The notes under the pieces were generated by a model. The model was not told the origin of the DNA. It worked only from the letters and a program-made list of their open reading frames with translations, and made no database searches. A stretch of DNA of 64,000 nt, from positions 1 to 64,000 of the forward strand of contig NZ_JASCXX010000018.1 in NCBI RefSeq assembly GCF_030012215.1, in the 5' to 3' direction. Below are positions 1-8,331 of this stretch, piece by piece; positions within the stretch are counted from its first letter, which is position 1; the number at the start of each line of letters is the position of its first letter. The translations under genes and the position numbers were made by a program. The DNA comes from Anaerobaca lacustris. GTDB lineage: Bacteria; Planctomycetota; Phycisphaerae; Sedimentisphaerales; Anaerobacaceae.

Positions 1-166
1 GAGACCTCGTTATGGTGACTGGAGCCGACTCGTACGTAGACTACTGGCGCCCCGCAGGGGTGACGCCGAATAGATGTTTGGAATTCCCGCGAAGAAATCC
101 CGCGACCGTCTTGACAACGCCTTGCTCATAGATGTCCCCCGATTTCATTTCGTATGCTAATACGCC

Positions 167-952
167 TTATTCGACAATTAGCGGGAAATTCGGGGCAACC
201 CTCTTCTCAATACGACCCGCATAGGGAATGGCAACTCCAGTGATTTCCATCCGTAGGACCTTTTCGCCGGTCAGGGCCTGATAGCTGTAGTCGATGCGCA
301 CACGCCCCTCACCATATGGGTCTATGTTGAGAAGATCAAACTCCACTAGAGCCCGTCGCACACTCAACCCTCTGAAATAGAGCTTCTGTATGTCCGGGTG
401 AAGGTACCGGGCGTCAAGATCGAACTTGTCTGCCACTTCAAAGATGCTGCGAATCAGCGCAGGCAAATCGTGGTCATAGAAGCCTACCTCGACAGCTACG
501 CGCCCGACTGTCTTCTCGACCCTTGTATCGGCGGCAGCGTAGAAGAACCGTGGTGTTACAGGAAGACTCGTCCGTAAGGACTCTATCTGCTCACCACCCG
601 GACTTAGGCATATGTAAGTTCCTGCCGCCGGAGGTGTGCGCCATACCACATCCGAAGGGATATCCAATCGCTTTCTTATGAGAAGAGTCTGCATGTCACA
701 CGCCAGGAATACTTCAAATGGTACAGAACTTATCTCGCTACAAACCCATATGTCATGATCGGAGCTATTGCTTATCTTGTAGACCACGTCCAGGAAGGAG
801 TCAGTCATCTCCAGCTTAGTAAGCTCTATTGTCACGCCTGTCTCCTTGCCAATATCCAGAGCATCTGTCTCGGGGTCATGCTCCACATCAGAGTCCATAC
901 TGCACACACAGCAGAGGCACATTACCGCCATGATTCTCATCGCAGCACTCAT
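167..952 (-). CDS. Unknown exported protein, 261 aa
   Basis: Not recognised. The N-terminus has a short hydrophobic, Cys-rich stretch (MRIMAVMCLCCVC) followed by an acidic segment, consistent with an export signal or lipoprotein-like anchor. The remainder alternates beta-strand-like segments (VVYKISNSSDHDIWVC, VRIDYSYQALTGEK) and looks like a beta-rich extracytoplasmic domain. The start at 952 has an AAAGG about 8 nt upstream; an in-frame ATG at 940 is an alternative. It lies 155 bp downstream of another exported unknown on the same strand, and both lie downstream of the orphan RHS tip. Base composition is more AT-rich than in most of the window, suggesting later acquisition. A role as partner of the RHS tip is possible, but only position supports it. 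Confidence 0.6.
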   Translation of the reverse strand: MSAAMRIMAVMCLCCVCSMDSDVEHDPETDALDIGKETGVTIELTKLEMTDSFLDVVYKISNSSDHDIWVCSEISSVPFEVFLACDMQTLLIRKRLDIPSDVVWRTPPAAGTYICLSPGGEQIESLRTSLPVTPRFFYAAADTRVEKTVGRVAVEVGFYDHDLPALIRSIFEVADKFDLDARYLHPDIQKLYFRGLSVRRALVEFDLLNIDPYGEGRVRIDYSYQALTGEKVLRMEITGVAIPYAGRIEKRVAPNFPLIVE

Positions 953-1107
953 TGCTCATGCCTTTCATTGCTTTGTGGACCTTGCCACTCGCGGTCTTTC
1001 ATTGGTCTTTATTGGGGACAGTCATCTCTGGTTCCTGTTAGAGGTGGACCGAAAGACACGTCGGACGCATCTCGTCCACTCGTCCTGCGAACAGAAGCTG
1101 TTGCGGT

Positions 1108-2172
1108 TCAGTCCACGGAAAACACAGCTGTAACCGGGATATTCGTCAGAACAAACGGGATCTTGACTTCCACGGGATGAACGGCCAGGACGTGGCGTAT
1201 CCTGTCGAATACATACTCGCACTGCGAGAGAGTACCCACGCAGTTTGCTCCCCTTCCCGCATCGCTAATCACGGACTGGCCGAGGGAGGTAGATGCCACT
1301 TGTGCCTCGGAATCGAACAGCTGCGTCTTGATCACCACGTACTCCACCGAAGCGCGAACACTGGGAGAATACCATGAATCTGCCAGACCCATAACCGGGG
1401 TGCCTGTCTTCGACTTAACCCATGTTGTGTATTTGTACATCTGTATCGGTGCCGTTGGTCTGCGTATACTTGTCCCAGGTTGGCTCGTAGGGAGGGACTC
1501 GTACTCAATCGGACTGTCGGGCCGGGGCGGTGTCGTGGGGTCCACGGAGATCATCAGCCCGGGATGCTGCTCTGACTCGACCCAACCATTCGGCTCAAAT
1601 GGAATATCCACCTCAATCGTACGATCCGCATACAGAGCCCAGATGTAGCCCTCAATCGATACCACCGCAGGGGGGACAACCTGGCTGGTTCCGAGCGGCA
1701 ACTCAAGGGAGAAGCCCGGCGGCATCATCTGCCGCAGAAAGGTATATGCCTCCTGTATCCCCTGGATGCTCACCCTGGCGTAGCGACGCACATGGCTTGG
1801 TTCGGCACCCTGCCACGCCACGGGCGCGCCGCATGCGTCAATCACCGAGAAGACCACAGGACTGTCCACGGCCACAGCCATGAGGTCGTTGACATCCGGC
1901 ATGTCGAATCTTACTGAAACCCGAATCGATGGCACGATCTCGCCCCGCGTGAGATCGCAGCCGACGGGAGTCACCACACTGAAAGAGACTCCCCCAGAAT
2001 CCACCACGAAATTGAACCGCTGTGCCAAGTCCCAACGTAGGTCGTTCGGCTCCGCACCCGCCTGATATGTAGGTCCTGCGATCGATTCAACACTGCAGGC
2101 CAACACGACAGTCAACACCGCGCCATGCGCGATCACAGACAACCACCGCCAAATTGTCGTTGCAGGTTCCAT
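1108..2172 (-). CDS. Unknown exported protein, likely lipoprotein, 354 aa
   Basis: Not recognised. I chose the ATG at 2172 because GGAGGA lies 8 nt upstream; the frame stays open to 2220. From this start the protein begins MEPATTIWRW and has a hydrophobic run ending VVLACS, which fits a signal peptide with a lipobox (Cys about residue 26). The rest is beta-rich, with a Pro/Ser/Thr-rich linker near residues 225-245 (PTTPPRPDSP, LPTSQPGTSI). It is probably an envelope or periplasmic protein. It lies between the RHS tip and another exported unknown on the same strand and shares their lower GC. No catalytic motif is visible. Confidence 0.6.
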   Translation of the reverse strand: MEPATTIWRWLSVIAHGAVLTVVLACSVESIAGPTYQAGAEPNDLRWDLAQRFNFVVDSGGVSFSVVTPVGCDLTRGEIVPSIRVSVRFDMPDVNDLMAVAVDSPVVFSVIDACGAPVAWQGAEPSHVRRYARVSIQGIQEAYTFLRQMMPPGFSLELPLGTSQVVPPAVVSIEGYIWALYADRTIEVDIPFEPNGWVESEQHPGLMISVDPTTPPRPDSPIEYESLPTSQPGTSIRRPTAPIQMYKYTTWVKSKTGTPVMGLADSWYSPSVRASVEYVVIKTQLFDSEAQVASTSLGQSVISDAGRGANCVGTLSQCEYVFDRIRHVLAVHPVEVKIPFVLTNIPVTAVFSVD

Positions 2173-2481
2173 AAGCTCTTCCTCCACTGGTTGTTTCCGC
2201 ATCTCTGACATACAGATCACAGTCCAACGGCCCTGACACCGCTCAAAAGGCCAACGCTATACGCCCCTTCGATACTATATGATATTTGGTGTGCCGGGTC
2301 GATCTGGGTGCTGACAGGCAACCAGTCGTCGACCGCCCAGGCATGGCACCGCTCTGGAACAATAACAACTCAGTCACTATAATCAAAGCTCGCGACAAGT
2401 GGATTCTCTCTCAAGCCGCGGCCCTTAATCCTCATACAGCCGTGTTCACAGAAGTGCCACCTTTGCTGTCTCATCTCTCCA
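2173..2481. other. Intergenic, AT-rich, no gene seen
   Basis: This is a 309-bp gap between two minus-strand genes. It is noticeably AT-rich around 2265-2290 and 2365-2400, which would suit a promoter for the downstream minus-strand gene. I cannot assign -10 and -35 boxes with confidence. There is no RNA gene or clear hairpin. Confidence 0.4.
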
Positions 2482-4170
2482 CTAATAACCCACGTAATCT
2501 ATATAGTACTGGGTCTCCTGTCCAGGAGTCGCAACAACGTATCGTTCGTCTGGAACAAGGTCAGGTGGATTCCGCATCCCGGCTCCGTAGTAATCAGGTC
2601 CGGGTGGTTCACCGTACTCGTACCCAGGAAAATTGTCGATGATATGAGTGACTCTCCCCGTAAAGCCAGTCACCTGTAAGCCTGAGTGTGCAGCCATTAC
2701 CTCTGCATATATGCCTGCATTGCACTGCCTGAAATGAAGTGCCGTACCATCATAGTCCTGTGTCTCAGGATCATCCGGTCTCACTACACCTGCGACGGCC
2801 GCAACAAAACCTAGCAGAGAGCGATCCTCAGGGTATTCGTCTGTCGGCCCGTTCAGAGTATACCAAAAACCGCAGAGATCTATTCCCTCATCCACACATG
2901 GGTCGATGCCATGGCTGAAGAAATACACTTCCGTTACATCCTTCCCCATTTCCTTTAGATGTGCAAGGAACGCTACCATAAAGGACCCCGGATCGTCATA
3001 TCCGTAGCCTGCGTACTCACTCATACTGACTGAAATATCAAATGGCGGCTTATCATCAGCACACTTCCTGTAAATATTGCCATGGGTTGGGTGGGCACCA
3101 TCGTAAAACGCGACACAAAGCAGACCCGTTGGGTCAATCCACGTGATCGGGTTGTTCCGGCAGTAGGCGTACCAGTTCATGCCGTCTTGGTAGCCGATGG
3201 GGTCGGTTTGGAGGAAACGGCCGATGGTGGGGTTGTAGTAGCGGGCTCGGTAGTAGTAGAGTCCGGTTTCGGTGTCGAAACGTCGGCCGGTGAAGGCGAA
3301 GGGGTTGGGGTGGCCCGCGTCGGCGACGCCCGGCTGGCCGTAGACGTCGTATTCGTAGACCTGGACCGTCTCGCCGTCGGCGTCGCTCAGCGCCACCACC
3401 GAGCCGAGCGCATCGTAATGGTAGTAGTACGTCCCGGCATAACTGCCCGCCGCCTCGATCATGCAGATGGGTTCGTCGATGCACGGGCCATGGATGAACT
3501 TGCGCAGCAGGACGTCGTCGCCGTCGTACTCGGCGATGCACTGGGCGCCGTCGTAAACGTACTTGGTCACCACGCCATCGACGTCCTTGGCGATCCGCCG
3601 GCCGGCGGGGTCGTAGGTGTAGGTGATCTCTTCCCAGCCCGTCGAGGCGCCCCCGGCCCCCGGCGTCCACTGGAGGTAGTCCACCCACCCCCGGTCGGAC
3701 CCGTCCGCGGTTCGATTGTCCTTGATGTACTGCCACATCAGCGAGTGCGTTCCGGCCCCGCTGACGGTGTACGACTTCTGCGGCCAGTCGCACATGTTCC
3801 AGACGGTCCCGATGGTGTAGACGTTCAAATCGGTGTCCAGCCCATCCTGCAACTGGGTCGAATTGTACAGCGTCTGCGGCTGCCAGCGGACGTGGTCGAC
3901 CCACAGGCAGTCGTCGGCGTGGCTGCCGTGTTTGATCGGCCGGATTGTCGGGGGCGTTGTCCGCACGAAGTCCTCCCGTCGCAACACAGGCAGTCTATCG
4001 CCTTGCGATCCCTTTGTCAATGGGTTTTGGGCGAGCCGGGACGATGGGTTGCTAAACAGGGCGATTCGTGGGCTTCGGGAGGGGTTCGGTTTGACTTTTG
4101 TGGCGGCTGTGTTAAGATGAGGTGGGTTGGGTGGTCCGCGTTCCCGTTGGTTGTATGCGCCCAGGGGCAC
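2482..4170 (-). CDS. Orphan 5'-truncated RHS core with variable C-terminal domain
   Basis: This is the C-terminal end of an RHS/YD-repeat protein. Visible are YD repeats (GRRIAKDVDG, YEYDVYGQPG), the RHS-associated core (FDTETGLYYYRARYY, IGRFLQTDPIG) and its DPTGL terminus near residues 346-350. Just before the core is a lectin-like WVDYLQW segment common in secreted planctomycete proteins. The first 80 or so residues look non-coding, so real coding probably begins near 3950 and the large N-terminal RHS shell is missing. The 210-residue C-terminal domain has FFSHG (His420) and FRQCNAG (Cys483), a spacing and context reminiscent of clan CD or CHAT/DUF4347-type His-Cys peptidases; this is inference. 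DNA encoding this tip is more AT-rich than the core, as is usual for exchanged RHS tips. It may be a silent tip cassette rather than an expressed gene. Confidence 0.7.
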   Translation of the reverse strand: MPLGAYNQRERGPPNPPHLNTAATKVKPNPSRSPRIALFSNPSSRLAQNPLTKGSQGDRLPVLRREDFVRTTPPTIRPIKHGSHADDCLWVDHVRWQPQTLYNSTQLQDGLDTDLNVYTIGTVWNMCDWPQKSYTVSGAGTHSLMWQYIKDNRTADGSDRGWVDYLQWTPGAGGASTGWEEITYTYDPAGRRIAKDVDGVVTKYVYDGAQCIAEYDGDDVLLRKFIHGPCIDEPICMIEAAGSYAGTYYYHYDALGSVVALSDADGETVQVYEYDVYGQPGVADAGHPNPFAFTGRRFDTETGLYYYRARYYNPTIGRFLQTDPIGYQDGMNWYAYCRNNPITWIDPTGLLCVAFYDGAHPTHGNIYRKCADDKPPFDISVSMSEYAGYGYDDPGSFMVAFLAHLKEMGKDVTEVYFFSHGIDPCVDEGIDLCGFWYTLNGPTDEYPEDRSLLGFVAAVAGVVRPDDPETQDYDGTALHFRQCNAGIYAEVMAAHSGLQVTGFTGRVTHIIDNFPGYEYGEPPGPDYYGAGMRNPPDLVPDERYVVATPGQETQYYIDYVGY

Positions 4171-4257
4171 ATCCGAACGGGATAACGCCTCACGGCGTCA
4201 CTGCGAACGCGGGCATGTTCCAACCATCCGGGCAGGGCAGGCAGGGGAGTTGCGTTG

Positions 4258-4740
4258 ATGGTGGATGGTGTTTCGGGACGTCATCGGGTGGTGATTGTGG
4301 TTGCCGCTGCGCGCGATGCGCTGGCGACGGAGACCGCCCGCCTGACGGCCGATTACGAGGTGGATGTCCGACGTTGCGACGACGTGTACGCGGCGACCGC
4401 AGAACTGGCGCTGTTGCGGGACCGTTGCGTGCTGGTGGTGGGCCGGCTTGGCGAGCTGGCGAAGGAGGACCGTCGCTTCTTCGCCATCGCGGTCCGCAGC
4501 GGCGCACGGTGTTGCGGCCTGCTGGACGTTGCGACGTCGGCCGAGCCGAATGTGGTCGCGGCGGCCATGCGCGCGGGCGTGCTCGTCGTCGGTGCGACAG
4601 ACGAGATCAAGGGTGTTTTCGACGTCTGGCTGGCCGGCGGTGGCTGCCCGTCGTCCCGGCCGGCGGTTTGCCTGGACGAGGAGTACCGCGCGACGGAGGC
4701 CGAGCTGAACGCATTGCTGGGGCAGGGAACCGATGAGTAG
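4258..4740 (+). CDS. Degenerate receiver-like protein, 160 aa
   Basis: Small alpha/beta protein with an N-terminal VVIVVAAARDA strand-turn and alternating hydrophobic strands (CVLVVGRLG, CGLLDVA, GVLVVGATDE), resembling a CheY-like receiver but without an identifiable phospho-acceptor Asp. The ATG at 4258 is preceded by GGGGAG at 4244-4249; a TTG at 4255 is less likely. Its stop overlaps the start of the downstream GGDEF gene by 8 bp, indicating translational coupling. It may be a regulatory or localisation partner of that cyclase. The function is inferred from fold resemblance and context only. Confidence 0.6.
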   Translation: MVDGVSGRHRVVIVVAAARDALATETARLTADYEVDVRRCDDVYAATAELALLRDRCVLVVGRLGELAKEDRRFFAIAVRSGARCCGLLDVATSAEPNVVAAAMRAGVLVVGATDEIKGVFDVWLAGGGCPSSRPAVCLDEEYRATEAELNALLGQGTDE

Positions 4741-5785
4741 CACGGCCGAATCGTCATCGCGGACACAGGGACGGGGCAAGGTCCTGCTGGTCGGCGACAT
4801 TCGCAAGGCGTTTCTCGACGCCGAGAGCGTGGGGCGCTACCCGTGCGATGTCAAGGCGAACCTGCTGGAGGCGATCGAGGCGGCGGCCGCGTGCGATTAC
4901 GACGCCGTCGGGGTGGTGATGAACGGCCTGCTGGGCCAACTGGGTCCGGTGTTGCGGGCCCTGCGCCGGGGGACGAAGGCGCCGATCGTCCTGCTGGCGC
5001 AGATGGTGGATGAGCCGATCGCCCGCCGGCTGGTTCAGAGCGAGCCGGGCGTCGGGAAGGCGGCCGATGCGTACCGCGTCTGTCCGACGACGCTGGCCGG
5101 CTTCGGGTCGGGCCTGGCCGCGGCGTCGGGGGCAGCGGCGTGGTCGCAGGGCGACGTCGTCCCGCCGGGCGTTGAGAAGCGGATGCGGTATCTCGAACGG
5201 CTGGCCACCACCGACGACCTGACGGGACTGAAGAACCGCCGGTACATTCGCGAGTTTGCCCGGCAGATCATCGAGCGGGCCCGGCACAGCGCCGGACGCG
5301 TCACGCTGCTGGTCTTCGATATCGACAACTTCAAGCACTACAACGACGTCTACGGCCACGCGACCGGCGACGAGATCCTCCGGCAGGCGGCCCTGCTGAT
5401 GCGCCGCTGCTGTCGGCCGCACGACGTGGTCGGCCGGATCGGCGGCGACGAGTTCGCCGTGGTGTTCTGGGACGACCCGCACGGCGGCGTGTCCGAGCCG
5501 CCAAGCGACAGACGCCATGCCGAGGCCGAGCACCCCAGCGAGCCGGTCTTCGTGGCCCGGCGCTTCCAGAATGAATTCGGCCACGCCGAACTGAACCTGC
5601 TGGGCCCCGAAGGGCAGGGCGTTCTGACGATCAGCGGGGCGCTGGTGCGATTCCCGCGCGACGGCCGGACCGTTCAGGAGCTTTTCGAGCGGGCCGACGC
5701 GGCTCTGCTCGATGCCAAACGCAGCGGGAAGAACCGCATTTACCTCGTGGGCGAGCCAAAAAGCAATATCGCCGACCTTCCTTAG
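4733..5785 (+). CDS. GGDEF diguanylate cyclase with degenerate N-terminal receiver-like domain
   Basis: 350 aa. Residues 15-140 form a receiver-like alpha/beta domain (KVLLVGDI, APIVLLAQ) without a clear phospho-Asp. Residues 150-345 form a GGDEF domain, with TTDDLTGLKNRR at the start, FDIDNFKHYND as the metal/substrate-binding strand, GGDEF intact at 237-241, and an RxxD inhibitory site (RPHD, 228-231) exactly five residues upstream. It should synthesise cyclic di-GMP in the cytoplasm and be subject to product inhibition. An insertion of about 35 residues follows GGDEF (DDPHGGVSEPPSD...), longer than usual. It is coupled to the preceding receiver-like gene. Confidence 0.88.
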   Translation: MSSTAESSSRTQGRGKVLLVGDIRKAFLDAESVGRYPCDVKANLLEAIEAAAACDYDAVGVVMNGLLGQLGPVLRALRRGTKAPIVLLAQMVDEPIARRLVQSEPGVGKAADAYRVCPTTLAGFGSGLAAASGAAAWSQGDVVPPGVEKRMRYLERLATTDDLTGLKNRRYIREFARQIIERARHSAGRVTLLVFDIDNFKHYNDVYGHATGDEILRQAALLMRRCCRPHDVVGRIGGDEFAVVFWDDPHGGVSEPPSDRRHAEAEHPSEPVFVARRFQNEFGHAELNLLGPEGQGVLTISGALVRFPRDGRTVQELFERADAALLDAKRSGKNRIYLVGEPKSNIADLP

Positions 5786-5846
5786 CCGATATACCTGTGT
5801 AGGATGTGCACGGCACACCGATTTGGTGGTATGGGCTGGAAGTCGC

Positions 5847-6356
5847 ATGGATTTGCTCACGATCAACCCGCTCAGTTGGGAGGCGCTGCTTTGCTGCTTC
5901 CTGTCGGCCTTTGTTATCGGACTGGAGAGGCAGTTGCAGGGCAAGCCGGTCGGCGTGCGAACGAGTTCGCTGATCTGTATTGGGACCTATATCTTCATCG
6001 CCATGTCACGCGATGTGTTCAACGAGGCGACCGATCCATCCCGCATCGTCGGGCAGGTGATTACCGGAATCGGCTTCCTCGGCGCCGGGGTCATGCTGGC
6101 CAAGAATGGAAGCGTGGTGGGTGTGACGTCCGCTTCAGCGATCTGGATTCTGGCGGCGATCGGCGTGGTCGTGGGGCTGGGGCACCCGTGGCTGGGTGTC
6201 AAGATGGCTGTGCTGACGGTGGTGATTCTCGTGGGCGTGAATCTCCTGGAGAACACGTTCGAATTCATGCAACGGGGCGTCCATCACAAGCTCACCAAGC
6301 GACAGAACGGCCGGGGGGCCGCGGCATCGTTGCCATTGGAGCGAAACTCCGAATAA
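5847..6356 (+). CDS. MgtC/SapB family membrane protein, 169 aa
   Basis: Inner-membrane protein of the MgtC/SapB family. Visible are FVIGLERQLQGKPVGVRT, a cytoplasmic Arg-rich turn, GQVITGIGFLGAGVM with the family's conserved GxGFLGAG, and several further transmembrane helices (about five in total). The frame is open from 5712, but the ATG at 5847 begins MDLLTINPLSWEALLCCF, the expected N-terminus. Length is near the membrane core of the family, without the long cytoplasmic C-terminal domain of Salmonella MgtC. Family members affect Mg2+ stress or membrane ATPase function; the specific role here is unknown. It follows the diguanylate cyclase by 61 bp. Confidence 0.85.
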   Translation: MDLLTINPLSWEALLCCFLSAFVIGLERQLQGKPVGVRTSSLICIGTYIFIAMSRDVFNEATDPSRIVGQVITGIGFLGAGVMLAKNGSVVGVTSASAIWILAAIGVVVGLGHPWLGVKMAVLTVVILVGVNLLENTFEFMQRGVHHKLTKRQNGRGAAASLPLERNSE

Positions 6357-6375
6357 GCTCTTGCGGGCGATCTGT

Positions 6376-8331
6376 ATGTCGAATCGATCACACCAATCCA
6401 TAGGCAAGCCGGCGCGGATCGCCGCGTTCGGGCGCCTGCCGAACCTGGTCGGCTGCGCCGGCAGGGCGGTCTTCTTCTGCCTGTTCTTCGCCTACCTGTG
6501 GCGGGTCGTCGATGTGCGTCTGATCTACTACGCCGCCGGTATGGTATCGGACTTCCCGGTGTTCTTTCGAGGCGAGGCGTTCTTTCGTCCGTTTCTGTCC
6601 TATCCGGGTGGGCTCGCTGAATATGTCGGATCGTTCCTGGCGCAGTGGTTCACCTTTTCCTGGGGCGGCGCGCTGGTCGTGACATTGCAGGCGTGGCTGC
6701 TCGCAGCCTGCGCGGGCGCCGTGCTCGATGCGGCGGGCGCCTCGGGTCCTCGCTGGGTGCGGTTTGCCTTTCCGATCGGCCTGCTGGTGGTCTGCTCGCA
6801 TTACGCCTACCATTTCGTCGCCATGACGGCGATGTCGATCGCCTTGGTTGCAGCGTGTGTGTATATCGCCATTGCGAGGCGCTTGCACGAGCGAGGCAGA
6901 CACGCAGGATGCGCAGTTCTGTTCGCGGTGCTCTCACTCGCCGTTTACTATGCGGCGGCGGGGGGCTACCTGCTCTTTGCCGTGGCGTGTGCGGGCTATG
7001 AGTTGTTGCATGGGCGCCGGCGGCTCGGTGTGGCTTCTCTGGCGTCGGCGGTCGCGGTCCCCTACGTCGTCGGCGTTCTGATCTTTCGCGTGAGCGTGGA
7101 GATGGCCTTTCTCCTGGCCTCGCCGCTCTGGTCGCGGACAGGCTTCGCGCCGCCGCGCGACGTTCCCAGCATGGTGAGTTCGGCATTGGTTCTGGTCCTG
7201 CCGGTCGCGCTCTGTGCGGCGGGGCTGTGGCGTCTCGCGACGCATCGTGGGTGTGGTAGCGAGCCGGAGATGAAGTCGAAGAGAACCAGACGCCATGGGC
7301 CGGTTGCTCTTGTCCGATCGGTTCGCTCGTGGTGCGGAGGCAGGCCCGTCGTGAGATGGGTGGTCGGCGCGACGATGCTGCTGGCCGCGACGGGCGGTGC
7401 CGCGATGCTGTCGTACGACGGCGTGCGAAAGGCGACGTTTCAGGTGCATTACTTCGCGTGCGGGCGGATGTGGCCTGAGGTGCTCCAGGTCGCCAGGGGG
7501 GCGTCGCGAAGCCTCCCGACGATGAACGCGGTCAACCGGGCCCTGTACCACACCGGCCGGCTCGGTGCCGAGATGTTCGCCTGGCCCCAGCATGCCGACG
7601 CGCTGCTTGTCAGCGGCCAGGACCAGGACATGACCTTCTGGACCAAATTCGACACGCAGATGGACCTCGGCCTGGTCAACGCGGCACACAAGAACTACAC
7701 CGAGTGCCTGGAAGTCTATGGCGCGCACCCGCTGATCCTCGAACGCCTGGCCCTGGCGAATCTGGCCAAGGGCAACATCGGTGCCGCCCGGATCTACCTC
7801 GGGGCGTTGAGCAAGACCCTCTTTCAAGGCCGCTGGGCCAGGGACTGCTTGGCCCGTCTTGCGTCGGACCCGACTCTTGCAGCGGACGAGCGGATCGCAC
7901 AGTGGCGGTCGGTCTGCATGAAACAGGATGCCCCGACGATCTTCGCTCCGGCTGAGGTGCAGCTTCAAACGCTCCTGAAGGAGAACGAACACAACCGCAT
8001 GGCGTTCGAATACCTGATGTCTGGCTATATGCTGAACCGCCAACTGGACAAGTTCGCCGCCCATCTGGAGCGCCTCGATGCGCTGGGTTACGGGGCATTT
8101 CCGCGACACTACGAGGAGGCGATTCTGGTGTATGCGTATGCGACACGGCAATCGGTTTTCTTGCACGGCCGGCAGATCCAGCCGCAGACCAGGCAGAGAA
8201 TCGAGCAGTTCAGCCAGACGTTCAACCGCCACAACAAGGACCGGCAGGCGGCCCTGCGTGAGCTGGCCGCCGGCTATGGCGACAGCTACTTCTTCTTCAA
8301 TCTCTACGGGCTGTCGGGGGTCAAGAGATGA
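6376..8331 (+). CDS. DUF6057-like polytopic membrane protein
   Basis: About 650 aa. The N-terminal half contains roughly 8-10 transmembrane helices (FFCLFFAYLW, GALVVTLQAWLLAACAGAVL, VALVLPVALCAAGLW and others). The C-terminal 300 residues are soluble and helical, with TPR-like segments (HPLILERLALANLAKGNIGAARIYL). This matches the DUF6057 organisation I know from Bacteroidota, where the gene precedes a propeller protein like the one here. The start is uncertain: ATG at 6376 is in frame with a TTG at 6361. The stop overlaps the next gene by 4 bp (ATGA), so the two are translationally coupled. Function is unknown. Confidence 0.75.
   Translation: MSNRSHQSIGKPARIAAFGRLPNLVGCAGRAVFFCLFFAYLWRVVDVRLIYYAAGMVSDFPVFFRGEAFFRPFLSYPGGLAEYVGSFLAQWFTFSWGGALVVTLQAWLLAACAGAVLDAAGASGPRWVRFAFPIGLLVVCSHYAYHFVAMTAMSIALVAACVYIAIARRLHERGRHAGCAVLFAVLSLAVYYAAAGGYLLFAVACAGYELLHGRRRLGVASLASAVAVPYVVGVLIFRVSVEMAFLLASPLWSRTGFAPPRDVPSMVSSALVLVLPVALCAAGLWRLATHRGCGSEPEMKSKRTRRHGPVALVRSVRSWCGGRPVVRWVVGATMLLAATGGAAMLSYDGVRKATFQVHYFACGRMWPEVLQVARGASRSLPTMNAVNRALYHTGRLGAEMFAWPQHADALLVSGQDQDMTFWTKFDTQMDLGLVNAAHKNYTECLEVYGAHPLILERLALANLAKGNIGAARIYLGALSKTLFQGRWARDCLARLASDPTLAADERIAQWRSVCMKQDAPTIFAPAEVQLQTLLKENEHNRMAFEYLMSGYMLNRQLDKFAAHLERLDALGYGAFPRHYEEAILVYAYATRQSVFLHGRQIQPQTRQRIEQFSQTFNRHNKDRQAALRELAAGYGDSYFFFNLYGLSGVKR

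Noticed and set aside
41-148. 35-codon minus-strand ORF (MKSGDIYEQGVVKTV...)
   Set aside because: Short, no family resemblance, and too near the window edge to judge.
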